A DNA stretch of 64,000 nucleotides from Shinella pollutisoli (GCF_024609765.1 NZ_JANFDG010000002.1:221361-285360), one strand, 5' to 3'. Positions 20,166-28,985 are shown, numbered from the stretch's first letter. Notes: generated from the sequence alone by a model not told the origin. A program made the numbers and translations.

Positions 20166-21911
20166 ATGAAGCTCCCGGGGCGCTCCCTGCGTAGCCTGTG
20201 CAAGGCCGTGGTGCGCAAGCTGCCCAGGACGTTGGCAGCCGCGGTGCTGTCGGCCGCGCTGGTGCTGCCCGCCGCCGTTCCCGCGCCCGTCCAGGCGGAG
20301 ACCGGCAATCGCTCGCTCAAGCTCTATTACATCCACACCAAGGAAAAGGCCGAGATCGTCTTCAAGCGCAACGGCCGCTACGACAAGCGCGGTCTCGACC
20401 AGTTGAACCGCTTCCTGCGCGACTGGCGCCGCAACGAGCCGACCCGCATGGATCCGCGTCTGTTCGACCTCGTGTGGGAGGTCTACCAGAAGGTCGGCGC
20501 GACCGGCTACATCAACGTCGTCTCCGCCTATCGCTCGCCGGCGACCAACTCGATGCTGCGCTCGCGCTCGAAGGGCGTCGCCAAGAAGAGCCAGCACATG
20601 CTCGGCAAGGCGATGGACTTCTACATTCCCGGCGTGAAGCTCTCGGCGCTGCGCGCCACCGCCATGAAGTTCCAGGTGGGCGGCGTCGGCTACTATCCGA
20701 CCTCGGGCTCGCCCTTCGTGCATCTCGACGTCGGCAGCGTGCGCGCCTGGCCGCGCATGAGCCGCCAGGAACTGGTGCAGCTCTTCCCCGACGGCAAGAC
20801 CATGCATATCCCGACCGACGGCAAGCCGCTGCCCGGCTACGAGCAGGCGATCGCCGACTACAAGCGCCGCGTCGGCGCCGATTCGGTGCAGGTCGCCGGC
20901 GGCGGTTCGTCGCCGAGCGCGTCGGCGAAGAAGCGCAAGGGCAACTTCCTGCTCGCCCTGTTCGGCGGCGGCGGCGACGAGGACGAGGAACCCGAAGCCA
21001 TCGCCAGCGCCGCGCCTCTGGAAGAGGAGACGCCGGTGCGCGTCGCGGCGAAGGCGGTGGCCGAAGAAAAGCCCATCGCGGCGGAAACGGAAGTGGCCTT
21101 CACCGCACCGATCCCGCTCGTGCGCCCGGCCTTCAAGGAACAGACCGGCGAAAGCCTGAGCGAGCTCGCGCTCGTCGCGCCGACGACCAGCGGCGCGGTC
21201 GCCGCCCTCGACGCGGCGCTGCCGAAGGCCGAGGAGGCCAAGCCCGAATTCGTCGATCTCTCGGCCTATGCCGTTCCGGTGCCCGAGCTGCTCGGCGTGC
21301 GCCGCCAGGCGGGCGACGCGGAGGCGGAAGCGGTGCAGATGGCTGCCGTCGAGGACGCCGAGGAGCTCTCCAGCGTGCCGATCCCCGGGCTTCGGCCCGA
21401 AGTCGAGCTCGACCAGAGCCGCGCGGCGCTGATGGCGGCGGCCGAAGCCGAGGTGGCGCTTCCCATCGCGGCCGATCGGTCCGGGCTCGCGGCCCTTGCC
21501 GACCCCGCCGTGGCGGGCGGCGAGGGGACGATCGAGATGGCGGCGCTTGCCGCCTCCGAGGCGGGCCGTTCGCTCGGCGGCGACGCCTTCGCCACCCAGA
21601 CGGCGACCGAGACGAAGAGCAAGAGCGGCCGACCGAAGAAGAAGGACGCCGATGCCGCCAGCCGCGGTGCGATCCGCGGCGAGCCGAAGCTGACGCAGAA
21701 GCTCGTCTCGCAGCTCGCCCTGACGCAGGACCGCTTCGCGACCATGTCCAAGCCGGTCAAGGCGCCGCGCTTCGTCAGCCGCACCATGCGCGCCGCCCCG
21801 ACGACCGTCTACCTCGCCGGCTTCCGGCAGGAGGAGGGGGCGGTCGATCCCGCCCGCTTCAGCGGCACCGCCGTCAATTTCATGGAAGTGCGCAAGTTCG
21901 CCGAGAACTGA
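20166..21911 (+). CDS. DUF882 (YcbK-like, peptidase M15_2) murein-associated protein with long acidic/Ala tail
   Basis: A 581-residue exported protein. The signal peptide ends about residue 44 (AAVPAPVQA). The DUF882 domain (about 50-200) is related to D-Ala-D-Ala carboxypeptidases of the M15 type: SAYRSPATN, KSQHMLGKAMDFYI and PFVHLDVG carry the expected zinc His/Asp/His pattern. The remaining 350 residues are low-complexity, Ala/Glu-rich, and contain spaced motifs of the form P-[IV]-P-x-L (APIPLVRPA, VPVPELLGV, VPIPGLRPE). The ATG at 20166 lacks a good ribosome binding site; an in-frame TTG at 20145 has GGGGA upstream and may be the real start. Confidence 0.85.
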   Translation: MKLPGRSLRSLCKAVVRKLPRTLAAAVLSAALVLPAAVPAPVQAETGNRSLKLYYIHTKEKAEIVFKRNGRYDKRGLDQLNRFLRDWRRNEPTRMDPRLFDLVWEVYQKVGATGYINVVSAYRSPATNSMLRSRSKGVAKKSQHMLGKAMDFYIPGVKLSALRATAMKFQVGGVGYYPTSGSPFVHLDVGSVRAWPRMSRQELVQLFPDGKTMHIPTDGKPLPGYEQAIADYKRRVGADSVQVAGGGSSPSASAKKRKGNFLLALFGGGGDEDEEPEAIASAAPLEEETPVRVAAKAVAEEKPIAAETEVAFTAPIPLVRPAFKEQTGESLSELALVAPTTSGAVAALDAALPKAEEAKPEFVDLSAYAVPVPELLGVRRQAGDAEAEAVQMAAVEDAEELSSVPIPGLRPEVELDQSRAALMAAAEAEVALPIAADRSGLAALADPAVAGGEGTIEMAALAASEAGRSLGGDAFATQTATETKSKSGRPKKKDADAASRGAIRGEPKLTQKLVSQLALTQDRFATMSKPVKAPRFVSRTMRAAPTTVYLAGFRQEEGAVDPARFSGTAVNFMEVRKFAEN

Positions 21912-21935
21912 TGTCAGGCCTTCCTGACCGCAAGA

Positions 21936-21962
21936 AAAAGCCCGCCGGACCGGCGGGCTTTT
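21936..21962. terminator. Bidirectional terminator between the DUF882 gene and gapR
   Basis: A perfect 8-bp GC stem GCCCGCCG/CGGCGGGC (21940-21947 with 21951-21958) with a GAC loop is flanked by A residues on the left and T residues on the right. It can stop transcription from both convergent genes. Confidence 0.88.
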
Positions 21963-21981
21963 CGTTGGGACGTCGCGGCCG

Positions 21982-22248
21982 TCATTCCGCGTCCGGCGGC
22001 AGGTCGACCATGCCGAGGGCCTGGAGGTAGGTGTCAAGGATCGCCTCCTGCTCCATGCGTTCGTCCTTGTCCTGCTTGCGGATCTGGATGACCTTGCGCA
22101 GGATCTTCGTGTCGAAGCCGACGCCCTTGGCCTCGCCGTAGACGTCCTTGATGTCGTCGGCGATGGTTTTCTTTTCCTCCTCGAGGCGCTCGATGCGCTC
22201 GATGAAAGCGCGAAGCTGGTCGCGGGCGACGCCGTGGGCATCCGACAT
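21982..22248 (-). CDS. gapR: GapR family nucleoid-associated protein (DUF2312)
   Basis: An 88-residue DNA-binding protein. The family core [28 protein letters not shown] and IRKQDKDER is present, followed by a short acidic tail. GapR of Caulobacter binds overtwisted DNA and stimulates type II topoisomerases during replication and segregation; that function is known for the family and inferred here. AAGGAGAAC lies just before the ATG at 22248. A frame extending to 22317 has no matching N terminus. Confidence 0.92.
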   Translation of the reverse strand: MSDAHGVARDQLRAFIERIERLEEEKKTIADDIKDVYGEAKGVGFDTKILRKVIQIRKQDKDERMEQEAILDTYLQALGMVDLPPDAE

Positions 22249-22360
22249 GGTGTTCTCCTTGCTGGTTCCGGAAATTCGAAGGTGCCGTGATCTGCCGCGA
22301 AGTTCCGGCAAGATCAAGGCCCGATATGCGGGGATTGCGGTTTTTGCCGACGTGCCGCCG

Positions 22361-22666
22361 TCATTCCTCCGGGCGATTCGCCTCGAAGGCGGTCTTCTGC
22401 GCCTCGGTCGCCTCGCGCTGGTGGCGTGCGCGCCACTCCTCGTAGGGCATGCCGTAGACGATCTCGCGCGCCTCCTCCTTCGTCAGCGGCACGCCGGAGG
22501 CTTCCGCCGCCTCGCGGTACCAGTTGGCGAGGCAGTTGCGGCAGAAGCCGGCGAGGTTCATCAGGTCGATGTTCTGAACGTCGCTGCGCGTGTCGAGATG
22601 CGCCAGCAGGCGCCTGAAGGCGGCCGCCTCGAACGCCGTCCGCTGGTCTTTCGTCAGTTCGCTCAT
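22361..22666 (-). CDS. DUF1244 domain-containing protein
   Basis: A 101-residue protein of the DUF1244 family, widespread in proteobacteria and without a proven function. The conserved core is [16 protein letters not shown] (about residues 35-50) and [19 protein letters not shown] (about 64-82). Two Cys residues in FCRNC may bind a metal or a cofactor. It starts 10 bp after the stop of the N-formylglutamate amidohydrolase gene, so the two are probably co-transcribed. Confidence 0.9.
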   Translation of the reverse strand: MSELTKDQRTAFEAAAFRRLLAHLDTRSDVQNIDLMNLAGFCRNCLANWYREAAEASGVPLTKEEAREIVYGMPYEEWRARHQREATEAQKTAFEANRPEE

Positions 22667-22676
22667 CGTCTCGCTC

Positions 22677-23462
22677 TCAATAGGGTCCGGTGCGGGAAGG
22701 GAATATCTCGTATTCGTGCAGATCCTCGCGCCGGTTCAACCGGTCGAGGATCGGCGCCAGACGCTCCACCCAGCAGGTGATGCCCGCCGCATCGCCGATC
22801 TCGTCCTGCCGGATCTCGATCAGCGCATGCGGGATGCCCGTCACCATGCAGTGGCGGAACATCGTGTCGCCGCGCAGCGCCCCGTCATAGGGCTCGTTGT
22901 CGCCGACCGTGAGGCCGAGCGCTTCGAGCTCGGCGAGAAGCGGGCGGACGGCGCGGGGATCGCTGTCCCACAGCACGGCGGCCTGCCAGGGCCGCGCCAC
23001 GCCCTTCCAGGCGGGCGTGAAGGAATGGAGCGAGATGACGAGCGGCGCCCTGCCGCCCGCCGAAGCGCTCGCGGCGATCGTGCGGGCGACGGCGTCGTGA
23101 TAGGGGCGGTGGTAAGTCTCGAGGCGGCGGCGCCATTCCGCCTCGCTGATCGGATGGTTGCCGGGCACGATCGCGCCGTCGGAGATGCGCATGATCAGCG
23201 TCGGGTCGTCCTCGCCGCGGTTTGGATCGATCAGCAGGCGCGAGAAGCGGCTGAGCACGGCCGGCGCGCCGAGCCTTTCGCAGAGCCCGCGCACCGTCGC
23301 CTCCACGCCGATGTCGTAGGCGATATGGCGGGAGAAGGCGCTCTCCGGCAGGCCGAGGCGGCCGTATTCCTCCGGCAGGAGATTGGTCGCGTGGTCGGCG
23401 AGAATCACCAGGCCGAGGGCCGGGTCGCCGCCTATGATTTCGAAGGGAGGGTGATCGTGCAT
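22677..23462 (-). CDS. N-formylglutamate amidohydrolase family protein
   Basis: A 261-residue cytoplasmic hydrolase. Family motifs are VILADHATNLLPEEYG (about residues 18-33), SRLLIDPNRG near 75, ISLHSFTP near 143 and HALIEIRQDEIG near 213; these contain the His, Glu and Asp residues expected at the metal site. Members hydrolyse N-formylglutamate at the end of one histidine degradation route, but no hut genes are nearby, so the substrate may differ. ATG at 23462 has AAGGGCC upstream. It leads the DUF1244 gene. Confidence 0.88.
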   Translation of the reverse strand: MHDHPPFEIIGGDPALGLVILADHATNLLPEEYGRLGLPESAFSRHIAYDIGVEATVRGLCERLGAPAVLSRFSRLLIDPNRGEDDPTLIMRISDGAIVPGNHPISEAEWRRRLETYHRPYHDAVARTIAASASAGGRAPLVISLHSFTPAWKGVARPWQAAVLWDSDPRAVRPLLAELEALGLTVGDNEPYDGALRGDTMFRHCMVTGIPHALIEIRQDEIGDAAGITCWVERLAPILDRLNRREDLHEYEIFPSRTGPY

Positions 23463-23656
23463 GGCCCTTGCCGACTGTGCTTGCCGGCCGACTGATCGCA
23501 TGCCGCGCCGCCGCCCGCAAGGGCCGCATTCTCAGGGGCGGGCGGGCCGTTCGGGCAACGGCCCCCGGACCGCCGCGGGCCAGAGGCGCGTTGACAATCC
23601 CGGCCCGTCGTCGCAAGAAAGCGCGTGATCAAATCAACGGAGTTCCATCGGAAGCC

Positions 23657-24133
23657 GTGAAACCCAAAAGCCTTCGCTCCTTCGCTCCGCAAGCCGGCGG
23701 CCTCCTCCAGGCCGGCCTGTTCGTTTTCGCGGGCTTCCTCGCCCTGTCCGTTCCGGAGGCGGCGAAAGCCGATTTCCGCGTCTGCAACGGCACGCAGAAC
23801 CTCGTCGGCGTCGCCATCGGCTATCGCGCCGGCGAAGGCTGGATCAGCGAGGGCTGGTGGCAGGTGCCGGCGACGACCTGCGCCACGCTGATCGAGGGCG
23901 AGCTGCAATCGCGCTACTACTATCTTTATGCCGAGGACGCTGCCCGCGGCGGCCGCTGGACGGGCGACGTGAACATGTGCGTGGCCGAGAACGAGTTCAA
24001 GATCGTCGGCGTGCAGGACTGCTTCGCCCGCGGCTTCCAGCGCATGGGCTTCAAGGAATACGACACGGGACGACAGGGGAGCTGGATGGTGCAGCTTTCC
24101 GACACGCCAGGGACGCAGGAAAGCCAGAACTGA
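23657..24133 (+). CDS. DUF1036 domain exported protein
   Basis: A 158-residue exported protein. The start is GTG at 23657, preceded by GGAAG, and gives a signal peptide (MKPKSLRSFAPQ..., cut after AAKA). The mature DUF1036 domain starts DFRVCNGTQNLVGVAIGY and holds four Cys residues (in RVCNG, TTCAT, NMCVA and QDCFA), probably two disulfides. The stop overlaps the ATG of pykA by 1 base (TGATG), so both are translated from one message. The function of DUF1036 proteins is unknown. Confidence 0.88.
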   Translation: MKPKSLRSFAPQAGGLLQAGLFVFAGFLALSVPEAAKADFRVCNGTQNLVGVAIGYRAGEGWISEGWWQVPATTCATLIEGELQSRYYYLYAEDAARGGRWTGDVNMCVAENEFKIVGVQDCFARGFQRMGFKEYDTGRQGSWMVQLSDTPGTQESQN

Positions 24134-25572
24134 TGAGACGGAACAGAAGAGTCAAAATCCTCGCCACGCTCGGACCGGCATCGTCCGAAGAGCAGATGAT
24201 CCAGAAACTGCACGAGGCGGGAGCAGACCTGTTCCGCATCAACATGAGCCACGCAAGCCACGACGTGATGCGCACGCTGATCAGCCGCATCCGCGCCGTG
24301 GAGGCGCGTTGCGGCCGGCCGATCGGCATCCTTGCCGACCTGCAGGGGCCGAAGCTGCGCGTCGGCAAGTTCGCCGAAGGTTCCGCGGAGCTTCAGCCCG
24401 GCCAGACCTTCACCCTCGACAACCGCGACGAGCCCGGCGACGACAACCGCGTCTTCCTCCCGCATCCGGAAATCCTCGAAGCCGTCAAGCCCGGCCATCG
24501 CCTGCTGATCGACGACGGCAAGCTGCACCTGCGCGCCGAGAAGACCGACGGCAAGTCGATCGTCTGCACGGTCGTCTCCGGCACGAAGATATCCGACCGC
24601 AAGGGCGTGAGCCTGCCCGATACGCTGCTGCCCGTCGGCGCGCTCACCGAGAAGGACCGGGTCGATCTCGACGCGGTGCTGGCGACCGGCAGCGTCGACT
24701 GGGTGGCGCTCTCCTTCATCCAGCGGCCGGAGGACCTCGCCGAGGTGCGCAAGATCGCCCGCGGCCGCGTCGGCCTGATGTCGAAGATCGAGAAGCCGCA
24801 GGCGATCGAGCGCATCGACGAGATCATCGAGCTCTCCGACGCGCTGATGGTGGCGCGCGGCGACCTCGGCGTGGAAATGCCGCTCGAAGCCGTGCCCGGC
24901 CTGCAGAAGCAGCTCATCCGCGCGTGTCGGCGCGCCGGCAAGCCGGTCGTCGTCGCAACGCAGATGCTCGAATCGATGATCTCCGCGCCGGTGCCGACGC
25001 GCGCCGAGGTCTCCGACGTCGCGACCGCCGTCTTCGAGGGCGCGGACGCGGTGATGCTGTCTGCCGAATCGGCCTCCGGCGCCTATCCGGTCGAGGCGGT
25101 CTCGACCATGGCGTCGATCGCCAGCAAGGTCGAGCGCGACCCGCATTATCCGGGCATCATCTACGCCCAGCGCACCGCGCCGGAGGCGACCGGGGCCGAC
25201 GCCATCTCGCTCGCCGCCCGGCAGATCGCCGAGACGCTGAAGCTGTCGGCCATCGTCTGCTACACCTCCTCGGGCACGACGGGGCTGCGCGCCGCCCGCG
25301 AGCGGCCGGAAGTGCCGGTGCTGGCGCTGTCGCCGGTCATCGAGACGGCGCGCCGCCTCTCGGTCGTCTGGGGACTGCACTGCGTCGTCACGGGCGATGC
25401 GGAGGATCTCGACGACATGGTCAACCGCGCCTGCCGCATCGTCGTCAGCGAGGAGTTCGGCAAGCCGGGCGACCGCATCATCATCTCGGCCGGCGTGCCG
25501 CTCGGCACGCCCGGCGCCACCAACATGCTGCGCATCGCCTATATCGGCGCAGACGGCGTAAGCGGCGTCTGA
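24133..25572 (+). CDS. pykA: Pyruvate kinase
   Basis: A 479-residue glycolytic enzyme converting phosphoenolpyruvate and ADP to pyruvate and ATP. RRVKILATLGPASS (about residues 4-17), the active-site signature with MSKIEKPQAIERIDEII (about 215-231), and MVARGDLGVEMPLE (about 237-250) are intact. The C-terminal allosteric domain ends at the last codons. The ATG overlaps the stop of the DUF1036 gene by 1 base. No terminator is obvious, but a palindromic repeat lies directly downstream. Confidence 0.97.
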   Translation: MRRNRRVKILATLGPASSEEQMIQKLHEAGADLFRINMSHASHDVMRTLISRIRAVEARCGRPIGILADLQGPKLRVGKFAEGSAELQPGQTFTLDNRDEPGDDNRVFLPHPEILEAVKPGHRLLIDDGKLHLRAEKTDGKSIVCTVVSGTKISDRKGVSLPDTLLPVGALTEKDRVDLDAVLATGSVDWVALSFIQRPEDLAEVRKIARGRVGLMSKIEKPQAIERIDEIIELSDALMVARGDLGVEMPLEAVPGLQKQLIRACRRAGKPVVVATQMLESMISAPVPTRAEVSDVATAVFEGADAVMLSAESASGAYPVEAVSTMASIASKVERDPHYPGIIYAQRTAPEATGADAISLAARQIAETLKLSAIVCYTSSGTTGLRAARERPEVPVLALSPVIETARRLSVVWGLHCVVTGDAEDLDDMVNRACRIVVSEEFGKPGDRIIISAGVPLGTPGATNMLRIAYIGADGVSGV

Positions 25573-25593
25573 GCATACCTGAAGGGTAGGGGA

Positions 25594-25713
25594 GCCCCCC
25601 TCATCCGGCCTTCGGGCCACCTTCTCCCCGAGGGGAGAAGGGGAAACGCCGTCGAGGCCGCACCTTTCCTTCTCCCCGGCGGGGAGAAGGTGCCGGCAGG
25701 CGGATGAGGGGGC
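25594..25713. repeat. Long palindromic repeat (copy B)
   Basis: Outer arms CCCCCCTCATCCG and GCGGATGAGGGGG enclose two hairpins of the type CCTTCTCCCCG-N-CGGGGAGAAGG. It fills the gap between the convergent pykA and TPR genes, with nothing else visible there. It may act as a transcription terminator or RNA-stabilising element, which is inference. Confidence 0.85.
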
Positions 25714-25727
25714 TTGCCGCAGCGGAC

Positions 25728-26324
25728 TCAGGTGCGCTGGCCGGTGAGCTTCTCTGCAAGCTCGCCGAGTTCCTTCTGCGCGCGGCGCTCGGAGGGGTAG
25801 AGCTCCAGGAAGCGCTCCCAGGCCTCCAGCGCCATCGTGTCCCGGCCAGTCTCGCCCATGATCGCGGCCATGCCGGCGATGGCGCCGAAATGGCGCGGCT
25901 CGATGGCGAGCACGCGGTTGATGTCCGACATGGACTTGCGGTAGTTGCCGAGCTTGAAGTGCAGTGTCGCGCGGCGGTTCCAGCCCTCGACATAGTCCGG
26001 CCTGAGCCGGATCGCCTCGTCGAGGAAATCGAGCGCGGCGACGTTCTTCTCGTCGGCGACGGCCTTGTCGGCCCACCGGATCAGGAGATTGACGGTCGGG
26101 CTGCCCGAATCCTGCCATTCGCGGCGGATGCGGTCGGCGATGCCGCGGGCGGTATCGGGATCGCGCTCGCGCTTCAGCGCGTCGAAGAGCTTGCCGAGCC
26201 GTTCCTCGGACGTCTCGAAGGCGGCGGAGGCGCCTTGCGCGGACGCGGGTTCGGCTGCCCAGGCGGGCGGCGCGAGAACGAGGCAGAGGGTGCAGAACAC
26301 GAAAAGGCGCATGGCGATCATCAT
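25728..26324 (-). CDS. Exported tetratricopeptide-repeat protein
   Basis: A 198-residue protein with a signal peptide (MRLFVFCTLCLVLA... cut after WAA) and at least three TPR-like helical repeats at about residues 60-180, including AALDFLDEAIRLRPDYVEGW, ATLHFKLGNYRKSMSDINR and GRDTMALEAWERFLELYP. TPR proteins mediate protein-protein contacts; the partner is unknown. AGGCGG stands four bases before the ATG at 26324; ATGs at 26321 and 26312 are alternatives within the signal peptide. Confidence 0.87.
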   Translation of the reverse strand: MMIAMRLFVFCTLCLVLAPPAWAAEPASAQGASAAFETSEERLGKLFDALKRERDPDTARGIADRIRREWQDSGSPTVNLLIRWADKAVADEKNVAALDFLDEAIRLRPDYVEGWNRRATLHFKLGNYRKSMSDINRVLAIEPRHFGAIAGMAAIMGETGRDTMALEAWERFLELYPSERRAQKELGELAEKLTGQRT

Positions 26325-26390
26325 AAACCGCCTATGCGCCGCTTCATACCGTTATTTTTCGCCCGCCGTCCGGCAGGCGAAGGAACCGTC

Positions 26391-26516
26391 TCAGCCCTGG
26401 CGGGCCTTGAAGCGCGGGTTCTGCTTGTTGATGATGTAGACGCGGCCCTTGCGGCGCACGAGGCGGTTCTCGCGGTGGCGGGCCTTGAGCGACTTGAGCG
26501 AATTCTTGATCTTCAT
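26391..26516 (-). CDS. rpmJ: 50S ribosomal protein L36, cysteine-free form
   Basis: A 41-residue basic protein, [18 protein letters not shown] at the start and [13 protein letters not shown] at the end, matching the L36 family. It lacks the Cys/His zinc ribbon of the E. coli rpmJ product and is therefore the zinc-independent form usual in alphaproteobacteria. Nothing else of the ribosomal operons is nearby. The ribosome binding site is weak. Confidence 0.93.
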   Translation of the reverse strand: MKIKNSLKSLKARHRENRLVRRKGRVYIINKQNPRFKARQG

Positions 26517-26570
26517 TTTTCTGATCCGCGATATTGCAGGGCGACGTGAAGGCGCCGGATTTCCTCAATT

Positions 26571-26593
26571 AAAAACGCGCCGGTTGGGGCGCG
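26571..26593 (-). terminator. Terminator downstream of purK
   Basis: On the minus strand a 6-bp GC stem (26576-26581 with 26588-26593) with a six-base loop is followed by TTTTTAATT. It lies about 70 bases after the stop of purK and before rpmJ. Confidence 0.7.
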
Positions 26594-26663
26594 CTTCCAG
26601 GTTGGCAGGCATGTACCCCGTCGCTTTCCGGCTGTCAACCGTTTGCGGCCGGTTTTCCAGCCC

Positions 26664-27722
26664 TCAGGAGAGCAGCCGGGTGACGTGGCCCATCTTGCGG
26701 CCGGGCCGCGCTTCCGTCTTGCCGTAGAGGTGGACGAGCACGTCGGCACGGATCAGCCAGGCCGGCACGTCGTCGATGTCCTTGCCGATCAGGTTCTGCA
26801 TCACGCAGTCCGAATGGCGGCGCGGATCGCCGAGCGGAAGGCCGGCGACGGCACGGATATGCTGCTCGAACTGCGAGACGACGCAGGCGGCTTCCGTCCA
26901 GTGGCCGGAATTGTGCACGCGGGGCGCGATCTCGTTCACGACGAGCCCGCCGTCCGGCAGCACGAAGAACTCCACGCCGATGACGCCGACATAGGCGAGG
27001 TTTTCCAGGATCGCCCGCGCGGCCTTGCGCGCGGCGTCTACCGTCGTCTCGTTCACATGGGCGGGCAGCGTCGAGGTGTGCAGGATGCCGTTGCGGTGGA
27101 CGTTCTCGGCCGGATCGTAGCAGGCGATCGTGCCGTCGCGGTCGCGCGCGGCGATGATCGAGATCTCGCGGTCGAAGGGCACGAGGCTTTCGAGGATCAT
27201 CGGCACGCCGCCGAGCGCGGCGAAGGCGCCTGCGCGATCCTCGGCGGGCGAGCGGAACAGGCGCTGTCCCTTGCCGTCGTAGCCGAGTCGACGCGTCTTG
27301 AGGATGCCGACGCCGGCGAAGCGGTCGAGGGCCTGCTCGAGGTCGGCCTGGCTGTCGACGGCGGCGAAATCGGCCGTCGCGATGCCGCAGTCGCGCAGGA
27401 AGCGCTTCTCGACGAGCCGGTCCTGCGAGACCTCCAGCGCGCGCGGCGGCGGGTAGACGGGACGCGCCACGGTGAGCGTCATGGCGGCGGCGACGGGCAC
27501 GTTCTCGAACTCGTAGGTGACGACGTCGGCAGCGCGGGCAAGTTCGGCGAGCGCCCCCTCGTCGTCGTAGGCGGCGACGATCTGGGCGTTGGCAACCTGC
27601 GCGGCCGGGCTGTCGGCCTGCGGCTCGAGGATGACGGTGCGGAAGTTGAGGCGGGCTGCCGCCATGGCGAGCATGCGGCCGAGCTGGCCGCCGCCGATGA
27701 TGCCGATCGTGCGGACGCTCAT
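26664..27722 (-). CDS. purK: N5-carboxyaminoimidazole ribonucleotide synthase
   Basis: A 352-residue ATP-grasp enzyme that carboxylates AIR to N5-CAIR in purine synthesis. The N-terminal motif [14 protein letters not shown] (about residues 6-19), TYEFENVP near 75, the ATP-grasp loop [12 protein letters not shown] near 140 and the catalytic [18 protein letters not shown] near 245-262 are intact. The ATG at 27722 overlaps the stop of purE as ATGA, so purEK are translationally coupled and consecutive pathway steps. Confidence 0.97.
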   Translation of the reverse strand: MSVRTIGIIGGGQLGRMLAMAAARLNFRTVILEPQADSPAAQVANAQIVAAYDDEGALAELARAADVVTYEFENVPVAAAMTLTVARPVYPPPRALEVSQDRLVEKRFLRDCGIATADFAAVDSQADLEQALDRFAGVGILKTRRLGYDGKGQRLFRSPAEDRAGAFAALGGVPMILESLVPFDREISIIAARDRDGTIACYDPAENVHRNGILHTSTLPAHVNETTVDAARKAARAILENLAYVGVIGVEFFVLPDGGLVVNEIAPRVHNSGHWTEAACVVSQFEQHIRAVAGLPLGDPRRHSDCVMQNLIGKDIDDVPAWLIRADVLVHLYGKTEARPGRKMGHVTRLLS

Positions 27723-28222
27723 AGCGGGCCGTCCACGGGATATTCGGCGACCGCCCGCGTCTGCGTCTCGCGCCATTCGTCGAGGCGGTGGGCGAGCTCC
27801 GGGTCGGAGAGCGCCAGCACCGCGGCGGCGAGCAGGGCGGCGTTGATCGCGCCGGCCTTGCCGATCGCCAGCGTTCCGACGGGAATTCCGGCCGGCATCT
27901 GCACGATGGAGAGCAGGCTATCCTGGCCGGAGAGCGCCTTAGACTGCACCGGCACGCCGAAGACCGGCAGCGACGTCATGGCCGCCGTCATTCCGGGCAG
28001 GTGGGCGGCGCCGCCGGCCCCCGCGACGATGACCTTGAAGCCCTCCGCACGCGCGCCGCGGGCGAAGCTGTAGAGCCGGTCCGGCGTGCGGTGCGCCGAA
28101 ATGATGCGCGCCTCGTAGTCGACGCCGAGCGTGTCGAGCGTGTCGGCGGCGTTCTTCATCGTCTCCCAGTCGGACTGGCTGCCCATGATGATGGCGACGG
28201 GGGGCGTTTCTGTTGTCTTCAA
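27719..28222 (-). CDS. purE: N5-carboxyaminoimidazole ribonucleotide mutase
   Basis: A 167-residue enzyme converting N5-CAIR to CAIR, directly after PurK in the pathway. The N-terminal [15 protein letters not shown], the active-site SAHRTP and [11 protein letters not shown] motifs of class I PurE are present. The only start compatible with the family N terminus is TTG at 28222; the next ATG would remove the phosphate-binding loop. The ribosome binding site is weak. No PurR-type operator or purine riboswitch is evident upstream. Confidence 0.96.
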   Translation of the reverse strand: MKTTETPPVAIIMGSQSDWETMKNAADTLDTLGVDYEARIISAHRTPDRLYSFARGARAEGFKVIVAGAGGAAHLPGMTAAMTSLPVFGVPVQSKALSGQDSLLSIVQMPAGIPVGTLAIGKAGAINAALLAAAVLALSDPELAHRLDEWRETQTRAVAEYPVDGPL

Positions 28223-28238
28223 GGTGTCTGTCCGTCCC

Positions 28239-28442
28239 TCAGGCGATGATGTCGGGGATGATCTGGTCTTCCAGCTTGGAAATCATGTCCTTGAGCGCCA
28301 GCTTCTTCTTCTTCATGCGCTGGATTCTGAGGGCTTCGCACCCGGTCTGGATCATGGCGTTTATGGCGGCGTCGTAGTCCTCGTGCTCCTGGCGCAGCCT
28401 TGCTACGGCCAGCCGCAATTCTGCCTGATCCTGGTCTGCCAT
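28239..28442 (-). CDS. YdcH family (DUF465) small coiled-coil protein
   Basis: A 67-residue alpha-helical protein. The family core is [17 protein letters not shown] followed by [23 protein letters not shown]465 proteins are small, conserved and of unknown function. The start follows GGGGAACG. The stop lies 16 bp before the purE start, so it is probably co-transcribed with purEK. A paralogue is encoded divergently at 28657. Confidence 0.88.
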   Translation of the reverse strand: MADQDQAELRLAVARLRQEHEDYDAAINAMIQTGCEALRIQRMKKKKLALKDMISKLEDQIIPDIIA

Positions 28443-28656
28443 GCTATTCGTTCCCCGTCGTCGGAGCAGCGGCGAACCGCCTTCCCCCAGTCATTCCGAA
28501 GGCTGCTCCTACCACGAAATCCCCGGTAACGGGAAGTTATCCCTCGTCACGTTTTCGCCTTCGACAAATGAAAAATAGCATGGCACACTTGCTTGGTTGC
28601 AACCTGGGCCGCCGGCACGCTCGTGCCGGAGGCGAACAAAAGGAAGGAACTGTCAC

Positions 28657-28830
28657 ATGACGATTGAGGCTCATCTGGCCACGCTCGAAAAGAAGCACTT
28701 CGCCCTCGAGGAGGAGCTGCATACGGCTATGAACCAACCTTCTTCGGACGACAGAACGATTGCCGACATCAAGCGGCGCAAGCTGCGCATCAAGGACGAG
28801 ATCGAACGTCTCCGCTCCTCGACGCATTGA
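28657..28830 (+). CDS. YdcH family (DUF465) small coiled-coil protein, second copy
   Basis: A 57-residue protein, MTIEAHLATLEKKHFALEEE at the start and IADIKRRKLRIKDEIERL near the end, matching DUF465. A strong AAGGAAGGA ribosome binding site lies before the ATG at 28657. It diverges from the other DUF465 gene across a 214-bp gap that must contain both promoters. Sequence identity between the two copies is low apart from the basic KRRKLRIKDEI / [11 protein letters not shown] segment. Confidence 0.9.
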   Translation: MTIEAHLATLEKKHFALEEELHTAMNQPSSDDRTIADIKRRKLRIKDEIERLRSSTH

Positions 28831-28985
28831 CAGGCAGGGCATTTTTCCGGACGCAACAGGGGAGAGCAATCAAGGGACGGCAGGTCCGCACCGCAACGGC
28901 GCAAGAGACCGCCCCCGAAGATCCAAGGAATCCACGCCAGTCGCCCCGGCCGCCGAACGGCGCGCCGGGGCGAAGCGTTTCCGGG

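Noticed and set aside
20013..22241. A 742-codon minus-strand open frame opposite the DUF882 gene
   Set aside because: Same reason: it mirrors the Ala/Glu-rich gene, gives a His/Arg/Gly-rich translation and crosses a strong bidirectional terminator.
28223..28238. A purine riboswitch upstream of purE
   Set aside because: The gap to the preceding DUF465 gene is only 16 bases, far too short for an aptamer.
28870..28985. A terminator or small gene in the gap between the second DUF465 gene and the ArsR gene
   Set aside because: A GCCCCGGC/GCGCCGGGGC type inverted repeat is present, but no T run follows on either strand and no frame with a ribosome binding site was found.
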